This document shows positions 45,640-54,747 of a DNA stretch of 64,000 nucleotides, piece by piece. The notes under the pieces are model-generated. The model made no database searches. It was given only the letters and a program-made list of their open reading frames with translations, and was not told where the DNA came from. Source of the stretch: Rubrobacter tropicus (lineage in GTDB: Bacteria; Actinomycetota; Rubrobacteria; Rubrobacterales; Rubrobacteraceae); NCBI RefSeq assembly GCF_011492945.1, contig NZ_CP045119.1:2046001-2110000 (forward strand), read 5' to 3'. Every line of letters starts with the position of its first letter. Within the stretch, counting starts at the first letter, position 1. A program made the position numbers and the translations under genes.

Positions 45640-46773
45640 ATGAACACGGCACTGTTGTCGGCACTGCACGAGATAGAGAACGACAAGGGCATCCCCTTCG
45701 AGACCGTCAAAGGGGTGCTCGAAGAGTCCCTGCTCGCGGCCTACGAGGGTCGCGAGGGGGCCGTCGAGGATGCCCGCGTGGTCCTGGACGAGGAGACCGG
45801 CGACCTCAGGGTAATGAAGGAAGACGAGGACATAACGCCGCACGACTTCACCCGCATCGCCGCCCAGGTGATGCGCCAGACGTTCTACCAGCGGCTCAAC
45901 GAGGTCCACAACGAGCAGCTCCTCGAAGAGTACGGGGAGCGCATGGGGGACATCGTCACCGGCATCGTCCAGCAGGCCCACAGGCGCATGACGCTGGTCG
46001 ACCTCGGGCGGGTAGAGGCCATTCTGCCCGCCAGCGAGCAGGTGCCCCAGGAGCGTTACGAGAACGGCCAGCGCCTCAAGGTGTACCTGCTCGAGATCCG
46101 GGAAGGCGGGCGGGGCCCGAGCCTGACCGTCAGCCGCCGCAACGAGGGGCTCCTCAAAGAACTCTTCCGGCTGGAGGTGCCGGAGATATACGACGGGCTC
46201 GTGGAGATCCGGGCCGTCGCCCGCGAGGCGGGCCTTCGCTCGAAGGTGGCCGTCTGGTCCAACGAGCAGGGCGTGGACCCCGTCGGCGCGTGCGTCGGGC
46301 CGCGGGGGAGCCGGGTGCGGGCGGTCGTCTCCGAGCTTCGCAACGAGAAGATAGACATCATCCAGTGGGACCCCGAGCCCGCGCGGTTCATAGCGAAGGC
46401 CTTGAGCCCGGCGAGGGTGCGCGAGGTCTACCTGGACGAAGACGAGAAGCAGGCGGAGGTGATCGTGCCGGACGACCAGCTCTCGCTGGCGATCGGCCGC
46501 GAGGGCCAGAACGCCCGCCTAGCGGTGAAGTTGACCGACTGGAAGATAGACATAAAGCCCGAGAGCCAGGCGACGGAGTACGAGGACACGGAGGAAGAGG
46601 AGTGGGAGCCCGACACGGACTCCCAGATGCACCGCTGCCGCGCGGTCCTCTCCAACGGTCGCAGGTGCGCCAACATGGCGCTCCCAGGCTCGCTGTTCTG
46701 CGGCATCCCGTCGCACCAGGAGCAGGCCTCCGAGTTCGAGGGCATGGTAGAGGGTAGGGGATCTGATGAGTAA
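45640..46773 (+). CDS. nusA: Transcription termination/antitermination factor NusA with a C-terminal Cys/His cluster
   Basis: This 377-residue RNA polymerase-binding protein has the N-terminal domain (MNTALLSALHEIENDKGIPFETV), S1 (GDIVTGIVQQAHRRMTLVDLGRVEAILP, near 115-180), and two KH domains (VGACVGPRGSRVRAVVSEL and LAIGREGQNARLAVKL). After the last KH, an acidic linker leads to a ~35-residue tail with CRAVLSNGRRC ... LFCGIPSH, a likely zinc-binding Cys3His module not normal for NusA. AAGGAGG lies 12 bases before the ATG. The end overlaps infB by 8 bp. No ylxR gene is between them. Confidence 0.95.
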   Translation: MNTALLSALHEIENDKGIPFETVKGVLEESLLAAYEGREGAVEDARVVLDEETGDLRVMKEDEDITPHDFTRIAAQVMRQTFYQRLNEVHNEQLLEEYGERMGDIVTGIVQQAHRRMTLVDLGRVEAILPASEQVPQERYENGQRLKVYLLEIREGGRGPSLTVSRRNEGLLKELFRLEVPEIYDGLVEIRAVAREAGLRSKVAVWSNEQGVDPVGACVGPRGSRVRAVVSELRNEKIDIIQWDPEPARFIAKALSPARVREVYLDEDEKQAEVIVPDDQLSLAIGREGQNARLAVKLTDWKIDIKPESQATEYEDTEEEEWEPDTDSQMHRCRAVLSNGRRCANMALPGSLFCGIPSHQEQASEFEGMVEGRGSDE

Positions 46774-48925
46774 GCGCGTATACGAGATTGCCAGGGAACT
46801 GAACCTGGAGAACAAGGAAGTCATTGGCCGCCTGCAGGACGCCGGGGAGGACGTGAAGAGCCACTCCTCCTCCGTGGAGGATTCGGTCTACGAGCGGGTC
46901 TTCGGCTCCGGAACCAACGGCGCCGCCAACGGCCGCTCGGCCGCCCAGGAGGCCGAAGCGCAGGAGGCCCGCGAGGCCGCCGAGAAGTCCGGGCACGGGG
47001 CCACGATCCAGGAGGCCCCGGCCGAGAAGCCGGTCTCCGAACCGAAGAAGGGCCGCAGCCAGAAGAAGCGTCGCCGCGTCGTCATCGACGCGAGCGCCAG
47101 GAACCGCGGCGCCCGCCCGACCGCGGCCCCCGCCGCGCCGCGCGAGCAGGAGTCAGCACCCGTCGCCGAGAAAGAGGAGTCGGCGGACGCCGGGGTCCGC
47201 GTCGAGCCCGGGGCGACCGTCAAGGACCTCGGGGACGCTCTAGAGGTTCCGCCGACCAGGATCATCCAGGTCTTGATGGGCCTGGGGGAGATGAAGACGC
47301 TTACCCAGACGCTCTCCATCGAGGAGATCGAGCTGATAGCCGAAGAGCTCGGCGTGAAGGTCGAGATCGGGGCGGTCGAAGAGCCTGCCCCCGAAGAGGT
47401 ACTCCCCGACGACGACCCGGCCGACCTCGAAGAGAAGCCCCCGGTCGTGACCGTCATGGGCCACGTCGACCACGGCAAGACGAGCCTGCTCGACCGTATC
47501 CGCCACGAGAACGTCCAGTCCGGCGAGGCGGGCGGCATAACCCAGCACATCGGCGCCTACCAGGTCGAGAGCGACGGCCGCAAGGTCACGTTTATCGACA
47601 CCCCGGGCCACGAGGCGTTCACCGAGATGCGCGCCCGCGGGGCCAAGGTCACGGACGTGGTAGTCCTCGTGGTCGCCGCGGACGACGGGATCATGCCCCA
47701 GACCCAGGAGGCCATAGAGCACGCCCAGGCGGCCGGTGTCCCGATGGTCGTCGCCCTCAACAAGATCGACGTCCCGAACGCCAACCAGGATCGGGTCCTC
47801 GGGGAACTCTCCGAGCGTGGCCTGATGCCCGAGGCCTACGGCGGCGAGACCGTCACCGTTCCCGTCTCCGCCAAGACCGGCGAGGGGATAGACGAGCTGC
47901 TCGAGAACATCCTGGTCGTCGCCGAGCTCGAAGACCTCAAGGCGAACCCGCACGCACCCGCGAGCGGGTACGTCGTCGAGGGCGAGCGCGACCCCGGCCG
48001 CGGTCCGGTCGCGACGCTTCTACTCAGCCGCGGCACCTTGAACAAGGGTGACGTGGTGCTCGCAGGCACGGCGTATGGACGTGTCCGGGCGATGCTGGAT
48101 TACACCGGCAAGCGCGTCAAGGACGCGGGCCCCGGGACCCCGGTCGAGATCCTTGGCCTCTCCGGCGTCCCCGAGGCGGGAACCCGCTTCGAGGTCGTCG
48201 ACCACGAGAGGCTCGCCCGCGACAGGGCCCAGCAGGCAGAGGAGAAGCTCCGCCGCCAGGAGCTCGCCCAGGGCGGCTCGCGCCGCTCGTTGGAGGACCT
48301 GCTCGGCGAGGGCGGGATGCAGGACCTCAACCTCGTCATAAAGGCCGACGTCGCGGGTTCCGTGGAGGCCTTGAAGGAGGCGCTCGCCAAGCTCTCGACC
48401 GACGAGGTGCGCGTCAACATCGTGCGCAGCGGGGTCGGGGCGCTCACCGACTCGGACGTCATGCTCGGGTCCGCGAGCGACGGCATCCTGCTCGGGTTCA
48501 ACGTGAGGCCTACCAACACGGCCAAGCAGGTAGCCGAGCGCGAGGGCGTCGAGATCCGGACCTACGACGTCATATACAAGGCCCTGGAGGAGATCGAGTC
48601 CGCCATGCGCGGCATGCTCGCCCCCGAGGAGCGCGAGCAGGAGACCGGCACGGCCGAGGTCCGCCAGACCTTCCGCGTCCCCAACGCGGGCGTGGTCGCC
48701 GGCTGCATGGTCACGAGCGGGGAGATCTTCCGCAACAACCGCGTCCGGCTGGTCCGCGACGGCACCGTCGTCTACGAGGGCAACATAGCCTCCCTGAGGC
48801 GCTTCAAGGACGACGCCCGCTCGGTGCGCGAGGGGTTCGAGTGCGGTATCGGCATCGAGAACTTCGACGACGTCAAGGAAGGCGACGTGCTCGAGTTCTT
48901 CGAGATCATAGAGGTCCCGAGGTAA
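46766..48925 (+). CDS. infB: Translation initiation factor IF-2
   Basis: This 719-residue GTPase positions initiator tRNA on the 30S. The N-terminus [27 protein letters not shown] is the IF2_N domain; a charged linker with KKRRRVVID follows, then a second IF2_N ([32 protein letters not shown]). G motifs are [30 protein letters not shown] and the SAKTGEGI box. Domains II-IV end [15 protein letters not shown]. The length is short for actinobacteria (about 900-1000) due to a short linker. Confidence 0.96.
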   Translation: MSKRVYEIARELNLENKEVIGRLQDAGEDVKSHSSSVEDSVYERVFGSGTNGAANGRSAAQEAEAQEAREAAEKSGHGATIQEAPAEKPVSEPKKGRSQKKRRRVVIDASARNRGARPTAAPAAPREQESAPVAEKEESADAGVRVEPGATVKDLGDALEVPPTRIIQVLMGLGEMKTLTQTLSIEEIELIAEELGVKVEIGAVEEPAPEEVLPDDDPADLEEKPPVVTVMGHVDHGKTSLLDRIRHENVQSGEAGGITQHIGAYQVESDGRKVTFIDTPGHEAFTEMRARGAKVTDVVVLVVAADDGIMPQTQEAIEHAQAAGVPMVVALNKIDVPNANQDRVLGELSERGLMPEAYGGETVTVPVSAKTGEGIDELLENILVVAELEDLKANPHAPASGYVVEGERDPGRGPVATLLLSRGTLNKGDVVLAGTAYGRVRAMLDYTGKRVKDAGPGTPVEILGLSGVPEAGTRFEVVDHERLARDRAQQAEEKLRRQELAQGGSRRSLEDLLGEGGMQDLNLVIKADVAGSVEALKEALAKLSTDEVRVNIVRSGVGALTDSDVMLGSASDGILLGFNVRPTNTAKQVAEREGVEIRTYDVIYKALEEIESAMRGMLAPEEREQETGTAEVRQTFRVPNAGVVAGCMVTSGEIFRNNRVRLVRDGTVVYEGNIASLRRFKDDARSVREGFECGIGIENFDDVKEGDVLEFFEIIEVPR

Positions 48926-48934
48926 CCCCGTCCT

Positions 48935-49216
48935 TTGTTCTGCAACGTAAGGCTGGAGCTGGACCTTCCCTACGCCTCCAGCCTGAAGGACAAGCGCCAG
49001 ACGGTCCGCTCTTTACGGGACCGTCTGCGCCGCAAGAACGTCTCCATCGTCGAGTCCGGAAACCAGGACTTCTGGCAAAGAGCGACGCTGGAGTTCGCGC
49101 TCGCGGCGGTCTCCAGGGGGGCCGCGGAGGAGAAGCGGGAAGAAGTCAGGCGCATGCTCCTCAACTACGACGAGGTCATGATCTCGGACTGGCGCGAGGA
49201 GTTCGTGAAACTTTGA
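48935..49216 (+). CDS. DUF503/YlxP-like protein
   Basis: This 93-residue protein belongs to the DUF503 (YlxP) family found between infB and rbfA in many Gram-positives; a role with ribosome maturation is suspected, not proven. Typical are LPYASSLKDKRQTVRSLRDRLRRKNVSIVESGNQDFWQRATLEFALAA and MLLNYDEVMISDW. The start is TTG at 48935, 10 bp after infB. Confidence 0.88.
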   Translation: MFCNVRLELDLPYASSLKDKRQTVRSLRDRLRRKNVSIVESGNQDFWQRATLEFALAAVSRGAAEEKREEVRRMLLNYDEVMISDWREEFVKL

Positions 49217-49229
49217 TAGGGGTGGCCGC

Positions 49230-49583
49230 ATGAGCGACAGGACCCGCAAGGTCGAGTCCCAACTGAAGGAGATAGCGGGCGAGGAGCTCGCCGGCCTCTC
49301 GGACCCGCGCATCCAGGGCCTCGTCACGGTCACGGGCGTCAGGGTGAGCCCCGATCTGGCCCAGGCCACGGTCTTCTACAGCGTCCTCGAGGGCGAGGAT
49401 GAGGAGGCCGCCCACGAGGGCCTGCAGAGCGCCGCCGGGCGCGTCCAGGCGGCCGTCGGCCGCCAGACCCGCCTCAGGCGCACGCCGAGGCTCCGCTTCG
49501 AGCCGGACCCCGTGGTCGACAGAGCAATGAGCATAGAGGCAGCCCTCAGGGAGGTTAGAAACAGTGACGACGCAAACGGCTAA
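49230..49583 (+). CDS. rbfA: 30S ribosome-binding factor RbfA
   Basis: This 117-residue KH-fold protein matures the 16S 5' end. It starts RTRKVESQLKEIAGEELAGLSDPRIQGLVTVTGVRVSPDLAQATVFYSVL and ends LRFEPDPVVDRAMSIEAALREV, all typical. The ATG at 49230 follows AGGGGTGG. It overlaps nrnA by 20 bp. Confidence 0.94.
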   Translation: MSDRTRKVESQLKEIAGEELAGLSDPRIQGLVTVTGVRVSPDLAQATVFYSVLEGEDEEAAHEGLQSAAGRVQAAVGRQTRLRRTPRLRFEPDPVVDRAMSIEAALREVRNSDDANG

Positions 49584-50526
49584 CAACTCGCTCCGCGAGG
49601 TCTCGGACTTCTTGAAGACGCTGGACCGGGTGGCGATCACGACGCACGTCGGCGCCGACGGCGACGCCATAGGCGCATCGGCCGCCCTCCTGCGCCTGAT
49701 GCGCAGGCTCGGCGCCGAGGCCGTCTTCTGCCACGCAGAACCCGTGCCGGAGTACCTCAAGTGGCTCCTGCCGGACGAGGCCCTGACGGAGATACCGGCC
49801 GGCCACGACCTGCTCGTGGTAGACACCTCCCGCGCCGACCGGACGGGCGTCCCGATCCCCGATTCCGGCGCTCGCCTGAACCTGGATCACCACGAGGACA
49901 ACCCGTTCTACGCCGGGCTGAACCTGGTCGACGCCAGGGCCGCCGCGAGCGCCGAGGTCGTCTCCCGCCTCTACAGGGAGCTCGGCGTCGGGTTCGACAA
50001 GGAGGCGGCCCAGGCCATCTATGTCGGCGTCAAGACCGACACGGGCGGCTTCAACTTCCGCAACATCTCGCCCACAGCCCACGAGCTCGTCGCCGATCTG
50101 CTCCGTGCGGGCGTGGTGCCCGCCGAGGTCTCCGAGCGGATCAACCGCCGCGGCAGCCTGGAGCAGCTCAGGATCGTCGGCGTCTCGCTCGCGAACGCCG
50201 TGCGTTACGGCGAGGTCCTGATCTCGACGGTGGACAACGACGATTACGCCCGAACCGGTGCCGGCGAGCTCGACTCGAAGGAGGCCATAGACCAGCTCCG
50301 CACCGTCGAGGGCATCGACATGGTCGCCCACCTGCGCGAGGTCCCGCAGGGGACCAAGGGTTCCCTGCGTTCGGAGACCATAGACGTCGGCGAGATCGCC
50401 CGCACCTTCGGGGGCGGCGGCCACAAGCTGGCCGCGGGCTACACCACGGCCAGCCGGCCGGCCGAAGCCAAAGAAGAACTGCTCGGCGTGCTGAGGGACG
50501 TCGTGGACCTCGGGGAAGCAAGATAG
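49564..50526 (+). CDS. nrnA: Bifunctional oligoribonuclease/pAp phosphatase NrnA (DHH family)
   Basis: This 320-residue DHH/DHHA1 phosphoesterase degrades nanoRNA and 3'-phosphoadenosine 5'-phosphate; some relatives also cleave pGpG, the breakdown product of cyclic-di-GMP. Motifs are THVGADGDAIGASAAL, LLVVDTSRADRTG, LNLDHHEDNPFY, and the DHHA1 end FGGGGHKLAAGYTT. GTG at 49564 begins inside rbfA. It overlaps the likely truB start. Confidence 0.93.
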   Translation: MTTQTANNSLREVSDFLKTLDRVAITTHVGADGDAIGASAALLRLMRRLGAEAVFCHAEPVPEYLKWLLPDEALTEIPAGHDLLVVDTSRADRTGVPIPDSGARLNLDHHEDNPFYAGLNLVDARAAASAEVVSRLYRELGVGFDKEAAQAIYVGVKTDTGGFNFRNISPTAHELVADLLRAGVVPAEVSERINRRGSLEQLRIVGVSLANAVRYGEVLISTVDNDDYARTGAGELDSKEAIDQLRTVEGIDMVAHLREVPQGTKGSLRSETIDVGEIARTFGGGGHKLAAGYTTASRPAEAKEELLGVLRDVVDLGEAR

Positions 50527-51401
50527 CCGACGGGCGGCCATCAGGCGCCCTGCTGCTCGACAAGCCGACCGGCCTCACGAGCGCCCGCGCCCTATCCAAA
50601 GTCAAGCGGCTACTCCCGAAGGGGACCAGGATCGGGCACACGGGCACCCTCGACCCGCTCGCCTCGGGCCTGCTGGTGCTCCTGATCGGGCGCGCCACCC
50701 GCCTCGCCCGCTACGTGACACCCCTCGACAAGTCCTACACGACGACGGCCCGCGTCGGCGTCGTCTCGACTACCCTGGACGCCGAGGGTGAGCTCTCACC
50801 GGTCGAGGGCCCGATCCCGGACGAGGTCGCCATCCGCGCCGAACTCCCGAACTTCACGGGCAACATCCTCCAGACCCCACCGATGACCTCGGCCCTCAAG
50901 GTCGGGGGAAAACGCCTCTACGACCTCCACCGCCGCGGCATCGAGGTCGAGCGGGAAGCCAGGCCGGTCGAGATCCACACCCTCGACCTCGTCTCCACCG
51001 ACCCGGCCGAACGCACGGCCACCTTCGAGGTCTCCTGCAGCAGCGGCACCTACGTCCGGTCCCTGATCTCCGACCTCTTCCACGCCCTCGGCTCCGGCGC
51101 CTACCTCACGACCCTCCGCCGTACCCGCGTAGGCGACCTCCCCGTCTCCCACGCGATCCCCCACGACGACCTGACCGACGACAACATAAATAACCGCATA
51201 ATACAGAATGATGCGGTGCTGGGGCGTTTGCCCCGGGTAGAGGTACCGGAAGAGGCGAGGGGGGCCGTCTGCAACGGGCGCAAGTTTCCTGCTTTCGGGG
51301 TTGAAGGGAGTTACCGGGTGGTTGCGGGCGGGGAGTTGCTCGCCGTTTACCGGGACGAGGGGGATCTGGCGAGGGCCGAGGTGGTGCTTTGCGCCCCGTA
51401 G
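50523..51401 (+). CDS. truB: tRNA pseudouridine(55) synthase TruB, non-canonical start
   Basis: This enzyme makes pseudouridine 55 in the T loop of tRNAs. Motifs are GALLLDKPTGLTSARAL, IGHTGTLDPLASGLLVLLIG with the catalytic Asp, KSYTTTARVG, QTPPMTSALKVGGKRLYDLHRRG and SCSSGTYVRSLISDL. No ATG, GTG or TTG lies in frame near the N-terminus. The candidates are ATA at 50523, overlapping the nrnA stop as ATAG, or CTG at 50550, which would start in LLLDKP. I give the longer form. An indel in the sequence is the other explanation. The end overlaps ribF by 13 bp. Confidence 0.9.
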   Translation: MADGRPSGALLLDKPTGLTSARALSKVKRLLPKGTRIGHTGTLDPLASGLLVLLIGRATRLARYVTPLDKSYTTTARVGVVSTTLDAEGELSPVEGPIPDEVAIRAELPNFTGNILQTPPMTSALKVGGKRLYDLHRRGIEVEREARPVEIHTLDLVSTDPAERTATFEVSCSSGTYVRSLISDLFHALGSGAYLTTLRRTRVGDLPVSHAIPHDDLTDDNINNRIIQNDAVLGRLPRVEVPEEARGAVCNGRKFPAFGVEGSYRVVAGGELLAVYRDEGDLARAEVVLCAP

Positions 51402-52282
51402 TCGTGGCCCTCGGCAACTTCGACGGTGTCCACCTCGGGCATCAGGCCGTGCTCGGGCGCGCGGTCGAGGAGGCGAGGGGGTTGGATGGGATGGTCGTCG
51501 CGGCGACCTTCTGGCCGCATCCCCGGTCCGTGCTCGGGGCCGGAGCGTCGCCCGGCTTGCTCACCACCGTCGAGGGGCGCCGCGAGGCGTTGGCGGAGTA
51601 CGGGGCCGACGAGGTCAGGACGATACGGTTCGACCTGGAGCTCTCCAGGAAGAGCCCGGAGGAGTTCGTGGCGGACGTTCTCGTCGGGGAGCTCGGGGCG
51701 CGGGCCGTGGTCGTCGGAGAGAACTTCCGGTTCGGCTACAAGGCGTCCGGGGATTTCGAGGAGTTGCGGCGTCTCATGCGCGAGCACGGGGGAGACGCTT
51801 ACGCGGTCGAGGTACGGGGGGACGGGGGTGAGATCAGCTCCACGCGCATCCGTTCGCTGCTCCTGGAAGGCGATGTGACCGGCGCCGCAGAGCTGCTCGG
51901 GAGGCCCTACTCGGTCAGGGGCGAGGTCGAAGTCGGGGATAGGCGGGGGAGGACCATCGGGTTCCCGACGGCCAACGTGAGGCCCGATCCGGCCGTCATC
52001 GTGCCGGCGAGGGGGGTTTACGCGTGCTTCGTTCGGGTCGGGGGAAGATCCTATGCTGCCTGCACCAACGTCGGGGTCGCGCCGACCTTCGAGCGGGGCG
52101 AGAACAGGATCGAGGCCCACCTGTTAGATTTTGCGGGGGATCTGTACGGGCAGGTAGTCGACGTGTCGTTCCTTTCGCGCATACGCGGCGAGCGGCGGTT
52201 CTCCGGCGTAGAAGAGCTCAAGGCCCAGATCGGGCGCGACGTCGAGGAGGCACGCGGGATCACGCGGGAGGCATCTCGATGA
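51389..52282 (+). CDS. ribF: Bifunctional riboflavin kinase/FAD synthetase
   Basis: This 297-residue enzyme makes FMN and FAD. The N-terminal adenylyltransferase has VVVALGNFDGVHLGHQAVLG, AATFWPHPRSVLG, VVGENFRFGYKASGD and the SSTRIR end. The C-terminal riboflavin kinase has GRPYSVRGEVEVGDRRGRTIGFPTANV and GVYACFVRVGG. The TTG at 51389 overlaps truB. The truB-ribF-rpsO-pnp order is widespread. Confidence 0.94.
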   Translation: MRPVVVALGNFDGVHLGHQAVLGRAVEEARGLDGMVVAATFWPHPRSVLGAGASPGLLTTVEGRREALAEYGADEVRTIRFDLELSRKSPEEFVADVLVGELGARAVVVGENFRFGYKASGDFEELRRLMREHGGDAYAVEVRGDGGEISSTRIRSLLLEGDVTGAAELLGRPYSVRGEVEVGDRRGRTIGFPTANVRPDPAVIVPARGVYACFVRVGGRSYAACTNVGVAPTFERGENRIEAHLLDFAGDLYGQVVDVSFLSRIRGERRFSGVEELKAQIGRDVEEARGITREASR

Positions 52283-52385
52283 GCGAACTTTATCCCGGAG
52301 ATGCCATTAGGTACGTGTGGTAGCATAACGGGTCGAATAGAGTGAAATCACAAGAGAGTAAAGAACACAGAGGAGAAGGAAGAAG

Positions 52386-52652
52386 TTGGCTGTCGTAGAA
52401 GGCAAGCAAGAAATTATTCAGGAGCATCGGACGCACGAGGGCGACACGGGGTCGCCGGAGGTTCAGGTCGCGGTGCTCACCAAGCGCATCTCGCACCTGA
52501 CGGACCACTTGCGCACCCACAAGCACGATTTCCATTCCCGCCGGGGTCTGCTCAAGCTGGTCGGCAAGCGCCGGCGTCTGCTCAAGTACCTTCAGAGTAA
52601 GGACGTCGAGCGCTACAGGTCGCTTATCGCCAGGCTCGGCCTGCGCCGATAG
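52386..52652 (+). CDS. rpsO: 30S ribosomal protein S15
   Basis: This 88-residue protein binds the central domain of 16S r[60 protein letters not shown] is diagnostic. The TTG start follows GAGGAGAAGGAAG. About 100 bp separate it from ribF, with a TAGCAT box near 52322 that could be a -10 element; S15 autoregulation is common but no motif was recognised. Confidence 0.97.
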   Translation: MAVVEGKQEIIQEHRTHEGDTGSPEVQVAVLTKRISHLTDHLRTHKHDFHSRRGLLKLVGKRRRLLKYLQSKDVERYRSLIARLGLRR

Positions 52653-52689
52653 GTCCGGCCACCCCACCAGAAACAAGAGGAGACAACAC

Positions 52690-54747
52690 ATGCGTCTAGA
52701 GATACCAGTAGGCGAGCGCTCCGTCGTGCTCGAAACCGGCAAGCTTGCCAAACAGGCCGGCGGCTCGGTTACGGCCCAGCTCGGGGACACCGTCCTGCTC
52801 TCGACGGCCACCCGCTCGGCCAACCCGCGGCCCGGGGCGACGTTTTTGCCCTTGAGCGTGGACATAGAAGAGCGAATGACCGCGGCGGGCAAGATCCCGG
52901 GCGGTTTCCTCAAGCGCGAGGGGCGTCCTTCTGACAGGGCCGTCCTCACTTCGAGGCTCACCGACAGGCCCATCAGGCCGCTCTTCCCCAAGGGTTACCA
53001 CCACGAGATCCAGGTAATAGGCACCGTGCTGGTCGCCGACCAGGACACCCCCTACGACACCGTCAGCATGGTCGGCGCTTCCGCGGCGCTCGCGCTCTCG
53101 GACCTACCGTTCGACGGCCCGATCGGCGCCGTGCGCGTCGGCCGTTCGCTCGACGGGGACTTCATCCTAAACCCGACCTACTCCCAGATAGCCGAGAGCG
53201 ACCTCGACCTCGTGGTCGCCGGCACCAAAGAGGCCATCACTATGGTCGAGGCCGGCGCGAACGAGGTGCCCGAGGACGTAATGGTGGAGGCCCTGCAGCT
53301 CGCGCAGGAGACCGTGATGGCGCAGGCGCAGGCCATAGACGCCTGGGCCGCCGAGCACGGCAAGCCCAAGCAGCCCGTCGAGGAGCCGGAGGAGAACCCG
53401 TTTCTCGCGGACTTCCGGGCCCAGTACTTCGACAGGATCAAGGACGGCATCGTCCAGACCGACCGGAGGGCGCGCCGCGAGGCGCTATCCGACCTCAAGA
53501 ACGAGCTCGTAGAGGGCCGCGACGAGGAGGAGATCCCGCAGATCTCCGCCGCCCTGTCGACGCTCGAAAAAGAGGCGTTCCGGGCGCTCTATTTGCAGGA
53601 CCGCAAGCGGACCGACCTGAGGGCCTTTGACGAGATCCGTCCGACTACCGCCGAGGTCTCGGTGCTGCCGAGGGTCCACGGCACGGGGCTCTTTACGCGC
53701 GGTGAGACGCAGGTCTTGAGCTCTCTGGCGCTGGCCGACCTCGGCCTCTCGCAGCGGCTCGACACCATCGAGCCCCAGACGGGCAAGCGCTACATGCACC
53801 ACTACAACTTTCCGCCCTACTCCACGGGCGAGACCGGCCGCGTCGGCAGCCCGAGGCGGCGTGAGATCGGGCACGGGGCGCTCGCCGAGCGCGCCCTGCT
53901 CCCGGTGGTCCCGGGCGAGGAAGAGTTCCCCTACGCCCTGCGCATCATCTCCGAGGTCCTGGAGTCGAACGGCTCCTCCTCGATGGCCAGCGTCTGCGGC
54001 TCGACGCTCGCGCTCATGGACGGCGGCGTGCCGATCAAGGCCCCCGTCGCGGGTGTTGCGATGGGCCTCGTCAAGGAGGGCGACGAATACGTCATCATGT
54101 CGGACATCCAGGGTCTCGAGGACCATCTGGGCGACATGGACTTCAAGGTCGCCGGCACGGCCGACGGCATCACGGCGCTGCAGATGGACATGAAGATCAC
54201 GGGTGTGTCCGCCCGGCTCTTGCAGGAGGCACTCGGGCAGGCCAAAGAAGGCCGGTTGCAGATACTAGATATCCTGCGCGGCGCCATCTCCGAGCCCCGT
54301 TCGGAGGTCTCCGAGTTCGCGCCCAGGGTCGAGGTGCTGCGCATCCCGAAGGAGAAGATCGGGATGCTCATAGGCCCCGGCGGCAAGACCATCAACGCGC
54401 TCCAGGACCAGTTCGGCGTCAATATCTCCGTCGAGGACGACGGCATGGTCCACGTGGCCGGCGACGGCGCGGTGGCCAAGGAGGCCGCGGGCGCCATCAA
54501 GGGCATGATGAAGGACGTCGAGGCCGGCGACATCTACAACGGCAAGGTCGTCAAGACCACGAACTTCGGCGCTTTCGTCGAGCTCACCCCCGGCCGCGAC
54601 GGCCTGGTCCACATCTCCAGGCTCGCCCCGGGCAAGCAGCGGGTCGAGCGGGTCGAGGACGTCGTCACCGAGGGCGACCTCGTCAAGGTGCGGGTGCTCG
54701 AGATCGACAAGCAGAACCGCATCTCGCTAGAGAAGCTGGAGGACTAG
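52690..54747 (+). CDS. pnp: Polyribonucleotide nucleotidyltransferase
   Basis: This 685-residue phosphorolytic 3'-5' exoribonuclease has two RNase PH domains (MRLEIPVGERSVVLETGKLAKQAGGSV and AEVSVLPRVHGTGLFTRGETQVL), a linking alpha domain, a KH domain (KIGMLIGPGGKTINALQDQFGVNISVEDDG near 555-585) and a C-terminal S1 domain (GKVVKTTNFGAFVELTPGRDGLVHISRL). Catalytic FKVAGTADGITALQMDMKI is present. AGAGGAGACAAC precedes the ATG. It overlaps the M16 gene by 1 bp. Confidence 0.96.
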   Translation: MRLEIPVGERSVVLETGKLAKQAGGSVTAQLGDTVLLSTATRSANPRPGATFLPLSVDIEERMTAAGKIPGGFLKREGRPSDRAVLTSRLTDRPIRPLFPKGYHHEIQVIGTVLVADQDTPYDTVSMVGASAALALSDLPFDGPIGAVRVGRSLDGDFILNPTYSQIAESDLDLVVAGTKEAITMVEAGANEVPEDVMVEALQLAQETVMAQAQAIDAWAAEHGKPKQPVEEPEENPFLADFRAQYFDRIKDGIVQTDRRARREALSDLKNELVEGRDEEEIPQISAALSTLEKEAFRALYLQDRKRTDLRAFDEIRPTTAEVSVLPRVHGTGLFTRGETQVLSSLALADLGLSQRLDTIEPQTGKRYMHHYNFPPYSTGETGRVGSPRRREIGHGALAERALLPVVPGEEEFPYALRIISEVLESNGSSSMASVCGSTLALMDGGVPIKAPVAGVAMGLVKEGDEYVIMSDIQGLEDHLGDMDFKVAGTADGITALQMDMKITGVSARLLQEALGQAKEGRLQILDILRGAISEPRSEVSEFAPRVEVLRIPKEKIGMLIGPGGKTINALQDQFGVNISVEDDGMVHVAGDGAVAKEAAGAIKGMMKDVEAGDIYNGKVVKTTNFGAFVELTPGRDGLVHISRLAPGKQRVERVEDVVTEGDLVKVRVLEIDKQNRISLEKLED

